A DNA stretch of 8,775 nucleotides, taken from NCBI GenBank assembly GCA_025999435.1, contig BNXH01000064.1:1-8775 (forward strand), given 5' to 3'. Each line of letters starts with the position of its first letter. Within the stretch, counting starts at the first letter, position 1. Below are positions 5,306 through 8,775 of this stretch, piece after piece. The position numbers and the translations under genes are program-made. The DNA comes from Bacteroidia bacterium. GTDB lineage: Bacteria > Bacteroidota > Bacteroidia > Bacteroidales > Dysgonomonadaceae. The notes under the pieces are model-generated. The model saw only the letters and a list, made by a program, of their open reading frames with translations. It made no database searches and was not told the DNA's origin.

Positions 5306-6700
5306 ATGGATTTTATCCTCAAAAAATTATTCGGATACAGAGGGTTTAGGATTATCGTTCCATTATTGGATTTAATCTTTGTATATGCTGCCAATATAGT
5401 TGCCTTCTATATATTCAAAGATGATCTGGATAACTTTACGGCAAACTATAATGCTTTTTGGGCGGTTTTGCCATATATGCTAATAGGGTATTTCTTCCTT
5501 AGCCAGATTTTTGAACTGGATAAACCTAAAGACTTTACCTTCTTTGGTATCAGCTATACTGTAGTGCTTACCATATTGTCCTTGTTATTTGTAACAATGG
5601 CTATTAGCTTTTTATCCAGGGAGTTTGCTTATCCTAGAAGTATATTGCTGACGGCTGCCGTTTTGCAAGTAGTCTTTATTTCTTTTTGGCATCTATTTGC
5701 TAGTCACATGCACTTTCGTTTATACAAGGGTAGGTCTATTTTAGTTATAGGACACGAGAAATCTCAGGTGCTAGCCTTCAAGTTGCTGGAATCTAATGGT
5801 ATGTGGGCGAACATAAAACATGTTTGTGCACCCGGTCATCCCGGTTTATATGATTTTATTAACGAATGCGAAGTGACTTTTCTGACAGAGGATATAGAAG
5901 AAGAAATGAAACGGCAAATCATATTTTACTGCATAGAAAATCATAGAACGGTATTTTATCAGCCCAAAAACTCTGAGATTTTAAAATTTAATTCAAACTT
6001 TTACCAGATAGATGATTCTCCTGTATTAGATGTAAGAACACTGGATCTGGCACAGAGTAACCTTGTTCTGAAGCGATTTATTGACGTATTGCTTGGAGGA
6101 GCGGCGCTTTTTGTGTTTTTTGTTCCCTTTGTACTGGTTTACCTTGCCCTGAAAATCGGTGGTGGTACGGCCTTTTTTGTGCAAGAACGTGTGACCCGTA
6201 ATAATAAAGTCTTTAAAATGTATAAGTTCCGGACGATGATCGAAAACGCAGAAGCTTTGTCCGGTCCGGTTCTGGCACAAGAAACAGATAAACGGATAAC
6301 GAAATTTGGACGTTTTCTTAGAGCTACGCGTTTAGATGAAATTCCACAGATATATAATATCCTTGTTGGAGAAATGAGTATTGTTGGCCCCCGGCCCGAA
6401 CGCCCATTCTTTGTAGAGCAATTTTCAGAAGAAATTTCCGAATATAATTTACGCCATAGAGTAAAAGCCGGTTTGACGGGTTTGGCTCAGGTGCAAGGAA
6501 AATACAATACTTCTGCAAGGGATAAGCTAAAATATGATCTTCTTTATATCAACGGATACTCGTTGGCATTGGATCTAAAGCTAATTATGCAAACACTAAA
6601 TATCTTGTTGAGAAAAAGCAGTACAGAGGGAGTGAAAAGTTTTGAAGAACTGGAACAAGAAATCGAAAACTTAACAAGGCATATAAAGGAAAATGACTGA
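5306..6700 (+). CDS. Polyprenyl-phosphate sugar-1-phosphate transferase (Bac_transf family)
   Basis: Inner-membrane enzyme of the WbaP/WcaJ-like class. It is expected to move a sugar-1-phosphate from a nucleotide sugar to undecaprenyl phosphate, the first step of an exopolysaccharide, O-antigen or protein-glycan unit. Four N-terminal membrane helices lie near residues 17-37, 52-68, 84-104 and 112-132. A Rossmann-like middle section follows (KGRSILVIGHE, 141-151). The catalytic domain begins at KRFIDVLLGG (256-265), with a re-entrant or transmembrane helix to about 283 containing Pro274. It shows YKFRTM (306-311), RLDEIPQ (342-348, Asp344-Glu345 catalytic pair), MSIVGPRPERP (357-367) and KAGLTGLAQVQG (387-398). 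The usual GP before FF.Q.RVG is changed to GT, and the following Gly to Thr. The sugar cannot be told from sequence. No glycosyltransferase cluster is next to it. It overlaps the next gene by 8 bp. Confidence 0.93.
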   Translation: MDFILKKLFGYRGFRIIVPLLDLIFVYAANIVAFYIFKDDLDNFTANYNAFWAVLPYMLIGYFFLSQIFELDKPKDFTFFGISYTVVLTILSLLFVTMAISFLSREFAYPRSILLTAAVLQVVFISFWHLFASHMHFRLYKGRSILVIGHEKSQVLAFKLLESNGMWANIKHVCAPGHPGLYDFINECEVTFLTEDIEEEMKRQIIFYCIENHRTVFYQPKNSEILKFNSNFYQIDDSPVLDVRTLDLAQSNLVLKRFIDVLLGGAALFVFFVPFVLVYLALKIGGGTAFFVQERVTRNNKVFKMYKFRTMIENAEALSGPVLAQETDKRITKFGRFLRATRLDEIPQIYNILVGEMSIVGPRPERPFFVEQFSEEISEYNLRHRVKAGLTGLAQVQGKYNTSARDKLKYDLLYINGYSLALDLKLIMQTLNILLRKSSTEGVKSFEELEQEIENLTRHIKEND

Positions 6701-7241
6701 TTTTCAACAATTGATAATGAAGCGTAGGAGTACCCGTAAATTTACAGAAGAGGCTTTAACTCCTGAACAGGTAGAGCTTATTCTTAAAGCAGCATTGATG
6801 TCTCCTACATCTAAAAGTTCAAATGCGTGGCAATTTCTTTTAGTAGAAGATAAAGAAATGCTAGAGAAGCTGTCGCATTGTAAAAAGATAGGGAGTAAGC
6901 CCATTGCAGGTTGTGCACTGGCAATAGTGGTGATGGCCGACCCTTTTACTAGCGATGTTTGGATTGAGGATTCTTCTATTGCATCTATTATGATGCAATT
7001 ACAAGCAGAAGATTTAGGGCTTGGCAGTTGTTGGATACAGATTCGGGAACGTAGTACGGCGGCAGATACACCATCGGATGAATATGTAAGAGAGCTTTTA
7101 GATATTCCTCTTCAAATGCAAGTCTTGTCCATTATTGTGATTGGACATAAGGCGCAAGATCGTCCCCCTTTCGATGAAGAAAAGCTACAATGGGAAAAAA
7201 TACATGTCGGAAAATTCAATATAAATCAATTAGCAGAATAA
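6693..7241 (+). CDS. Nitroreductase-family flavoprotein
   Basis: Predicted cytoplasmic FMN-dependent NAD(P)H oxidoreductase of 182 residues, a normal length for the compact members. The N-terminal motif KRRSTRKF (10-17) contains the arginines that grip the FMN phosphate. MSPTSKSSNAWQF (36-48) is the second flavin-contacting segment, and GLGSCWIQIRER (109-120) and the final LQWEKIHVGKF (165-175) are typical of the fold. Family members reduce nitroaromatics, quinones or flavins, or act in unrelated redox steps, and the natural substrate cannot be inferred here. The ATG at 6693 overlaps the end of the sugar transferase gene (stop at 6698-6700), which indicates translational coupling. The next gene starts 4 bp after its stop. 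The first in-frame ATG gives the complete conserved N-terminus, so the start is secure. Confidence 0.92.
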   Translation: MTDFQQLIMKRRSTRKFTEEALTPEQVELILKAALMSPTSKSSNAWQFLLVEDKEMLEKLSHCKKIGSKPIAGCALAIVVMADPFTSDVWIEDSSIASIMMQLQAEDLGLGSCWIQIRERSTAADTPSDEYVRELLDIPLQMQVLSIIVIGHKAQDRPPFDEEKLQWEKIHVGKFNINQLAE

Positions 7242-7245
7242 GATT

Positions 7246-7578
7246 ATGGCGGCAAGTAAATCCAACGATCGTCTATCATATGGAATAACGATCCTTATAT
7301 TTGGTGTGTTGTTTCTATTAGATAAATTACATATACTCGATAAAATTCCCTATGGTAACAGGCTGATTAGTGTGGGAATGTTTTTCCTCATTGCCGGAAT
7401 TGTATTTCTTTTTATACAGCCCAAAAAGGTTCTTGGATGGATATTTCTAGGTGTAGGTATCTTGCTTAATGCCGATACATTTTTCGGATGGATGAGTAAT
7501 TATTCAAATCTGATAGTACCATTAGGACTTATCATTGCTGGTGTGGCTATGGTGCTGACAGCAAAGAAGAAGGATTAG
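7246..7578 (+). CDS. Small four-helix membrane protein (DUF5668/LiaF N-terminal-like)
   Basis: A 110-residue integral membrane protein of unknown function. Four hydrophobic segments are visible near residues 11-30, 39-58, 62-80 and 88-106, joined by short loops and ending in a lysine-rich cytoplasmic-type tail (AKKKD). The repeating pattern of Gly-rich helices (ILIFGVLFLLDKL, FLIAGIVFLFI, GWIFLGVGILL, LGLIIAGVAMVL) resembles the transmembrane part of LiaF/DUF5668 proteins, which in other bacteria are linked to envelope-stress signalling. The soluble C-terminal domain of LiaF is absent. The family match is by eye only. It lies between the nitroreductase gene (4 bp gap) and the DUF2520 gene, whose ATG follows its TAG with no gap, so it is almost certainly translated as part of the operon. 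Confidence 0.8.
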   Translation: MAASKSNDRLSYGITILIFGVLFLLDKLHILDKIPYGNRLISVGMFFLIAGIVFLFIQPKKVLGWIFLGVGILLNADTFFGWMSNYSNLIVPLGLIIAGVAMVLTAKKKD

Positions 7579-8334
7579 ATGAAGGTCGTATTTATTGGGG
7601 CAGGAAACGTAGCAACTCATTTAGCCGTAGAGTTATATAGACATTCGTTCGATATAATTCAGGTATATAGCCGTACGATGGAATCAGCCTTTGCTCTTGC
7701 GCAAAAAATACATGCTGTACCTATAACAGATATAGCATCAATAGATAATTCGGCAGATCTGTATATCTTTTCATTAAAAGATTCTGTACTGGAAGATATT
7801 GTTTCTCAAGTTCCACCGAATAACGGTTTGTGGATTCATACGGCAGGAAGTGTGCCTATGAATATTTTTCATGAGTATACATCTCGCTATGGAGTTCTTT
7901 ATCCTTTTCAAACGTTCAGTAAAGGAAGGGAAGTGGATTGGCTAAAAGTCCCGGTTTTTATAGAAGCCAATGAGTCCGGGAATCTTGATATACTAAGGAG
8001 TGTGGCTAAACAAATATCAGGTAAGGTTGCCGAATTATCATCATATGACAGGAGATATGTCCATCTTACAGGTGTATTTGCCTGCAACTTTACAAATCAT
8101 ATGTATACACTGTCCAAACAGTTCCTTAATCACGTGAATCTTCCTTTCGATGTAAGCCTTCCTTTAATAGATGAAACGGCAGCAAAAGTACATGCGTTGA
8201 GTCCGGAGGAGGCTCAGACAGGACCGGCAGTACGGTACGATGAGAATGTTATTAATAAGCATTTAGACCTGATAGAAGATGAAAATATCAGGCAGATATA
8301 TAAACTTATAAGCGAAAATATATATAATAAGTAA
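7579..8334 (+). CDS. Rossmann-like/DUF2520 domain oxidoreductase-type protein
   Basis: A 251-residue protein with an N-terminal NAD(P)-binding Rossmann domain (VVFIGAGNVATHLA, 3-16; VYSRT, 29-33, where the arginine could favour NADP). The C-terminal helical DUF2520 domain is marked by HTAGSVPM (87-94), YPFQTFSKGREVDW (108-121), GVFACNFTNHMY (165-176) and QTGPAVRYD (213-221). The layout resembles ProC, PanE and other 6-phosphogluconate-dehydrogenase-like reductases, but the reaction is not established. The ATG at 7579 immediately follows the upstream TAG and gives a Rossmann strand starting at residue 2, so the start is firm. It is followed after 3 bp by a KdsC-type phosphatase gene. From memory this pairing recurs in Bacteroidales genomes, which may point to a shared step in envelope sugar metabolism, but that is inference. 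Confidence 0.92.
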   Translation: MKVVFIGAGNVATHLAVELYRHSFDIIQVYSRTMESAFALAQKIHAVPITDIASIDNSADLYIFSLKDSVLEDIVSQVPPNNGLWIHTAGSVPMNIFHEYTSRYGVLYPFQTFSKGREVDWLKVPVFIEANESGNLDILRSVAKQISGKVAELSSYDRRYVHLTGVFACNFTNHMYTLSKQFLNHVNLPFDVSLPLIDETAAKVHALSPEEAQTGPAVRYDENVINKHLDLIEDENIRQIYKLISENIYNK

Positions 8335-8337
8335 GCA

Positions 8338-8775
8338 ATGAGCACTATAAACTATGATTTAAGCAAGATTAAGGCATTTATTTTTGATGTAGACGGCGTA
8401 TTATCTCCCAATTCGATACCATTGTCTTTGACCGGAGAACCAATGCGTATGGTTAACATAAAGGATGGTTATGCGATCAATCTGGCTGTGAAGCATGGTT
8501 ATAGTGTGGCAATAATAACGGGTGCAGATACTGAAAATATAAGACTTCGCTTTTCCCGTCTGGGTGTGAAGGATATCTATATGAAATCGAGGGTTAAGAT
8601 AATTGACCTGAACGATTATATGCAAAAGACAGGATATAAAGCTGACGAAATTCTATATGCCGGAGACGATCTGCCGGACTATCATGTGATGGAAGCTGTT
8701 GGCTTGGCTGTTGCTCCTGCTGACGCTGCTCCCGAAATAAAAGGAGTGGCACAATATATTTCACACTGCAAAGGT
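8338..8775 (+). CDS. kdsC: KdsC-type HAD phosphatase, 3' end cut by window
   Basis: Likely 3-deoxy-D-manno-octulosonate 8-phosphate phosphatase. It removes phosphate from Kdo-8-P so that Kdo can be activated for lipopolysaccharide core synthesis. The 146 residues present are open to the last base. The C0-type HAD fold without a cap domain shows motif I FDVDGVLS (16-23, nucleophile Asp17 and Asp19), KDGYAINLA (42-50), motif II ITGAD (60-64), motif III Lys87, and motif IV AGDDLPD (108-114). [15 protein letters not shown] (121-135) also fits KdsC. The last 25-30 residues, where KdsC has a GG.G..RE tail closing the active site of a neighbouring subunit, lie outside the window. Motif II reads ITGA rather than ITGR of E. 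coli KdsC. A different small-sugar-phosphate HAD phosphatase is the alternative. The ATG is 3 bp after the DUF2520 stop. Confidence 0.88.
   Translation, partial: MSTINYDLSKIKAFIFDVDGVLSPNSIPLSLTGEPMRMVNIKDGYAINLAVKHGYSVAIITGADTENIRLRFSRLGVKDIYMKSRVKIIDLNDYMQKTGYKADEILYAGDDLPDYHVMEAVGLAVAPADAAPEIKGVAQYISHCKG

Noticed and set aside
8401..8625. Minus-strand open frame of 74 codons inside kdsC
   Set aside because: The plus-strand frame carries all HAD motifs; the minus frame is a shadow.

Overview
The window looks like chromosomal DNA of a Bacteroidales bacterium, possibly of the Dysgonomonas/Proteiniphilum type; the family-level guess is weak. The evidence is moderate-to-low GC, starts without clear Shine-Dalgarno sequences (A/T-rich leaders), three promoter-like TAnnTTTGC boxes of the Bacteroidota kind, and proteins of Bacteroidales character (Era beginning MHKSGFVNIVGNPNVGKS, TopA with C-terminal repeats and no zinc fingers, and a DUF2520 protein next to a KdsC-type phosphatase).

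Layout. Positions 1-525 carry no gene. About 1-410 is a dense mosaic of short repeats: a 24-bp tandem duplication, three full copies and one truncated copy of an interspersed repeat of about 28 bp, tracts with a 7-bp period built from three different heptamers, and a 75-bp imperfect palindrome. A TATCTTTG box follows, then aroA (526-1746, +), the shikimate-pathway EPSP synthase. era (1749-2630, -), a ribosome-assembly GTPase, converges on aroA with only 2 bp between the stop codons. era and topA diverge from a 326-bp intergenic region that holds a promoter-like box for each gene.

From topA (2957-5293, +) a tight run of six same-strand genes continues to the right edge, probably as one operon: topA; a membrane polyprenyl-phosphate sugar-phosphate transferase (5306-6700); a nitroreductase-family flavoprotein (6693-7241, overlapping the previous gene by 8 bp); a small four-helix membrane protein (7246-7578); a Rossmann/DUF2520 protein (7579-8334, starting right after the previous stop); and a KdsC-type HAD phosphatase (8338 onward, cut by the window end). 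Spacings are -8 to +12 bp.

The genes are core housekeeping and envelope functions. TopA removes negative supercoils, the sugar transferase starts a lipid-linked glycan, and KdsC supplies Kdo for lipopolysaccharide. I see no defence system, CRISPR array, transposase, tRNA or rRNA. The least explained DNA is the repeat mosaic upstream of aroA, including the palindrome whose two arms differ by paired, compensating substitutions. A compact block upstream of era (about 2660-2779) is a weaker second candidate.
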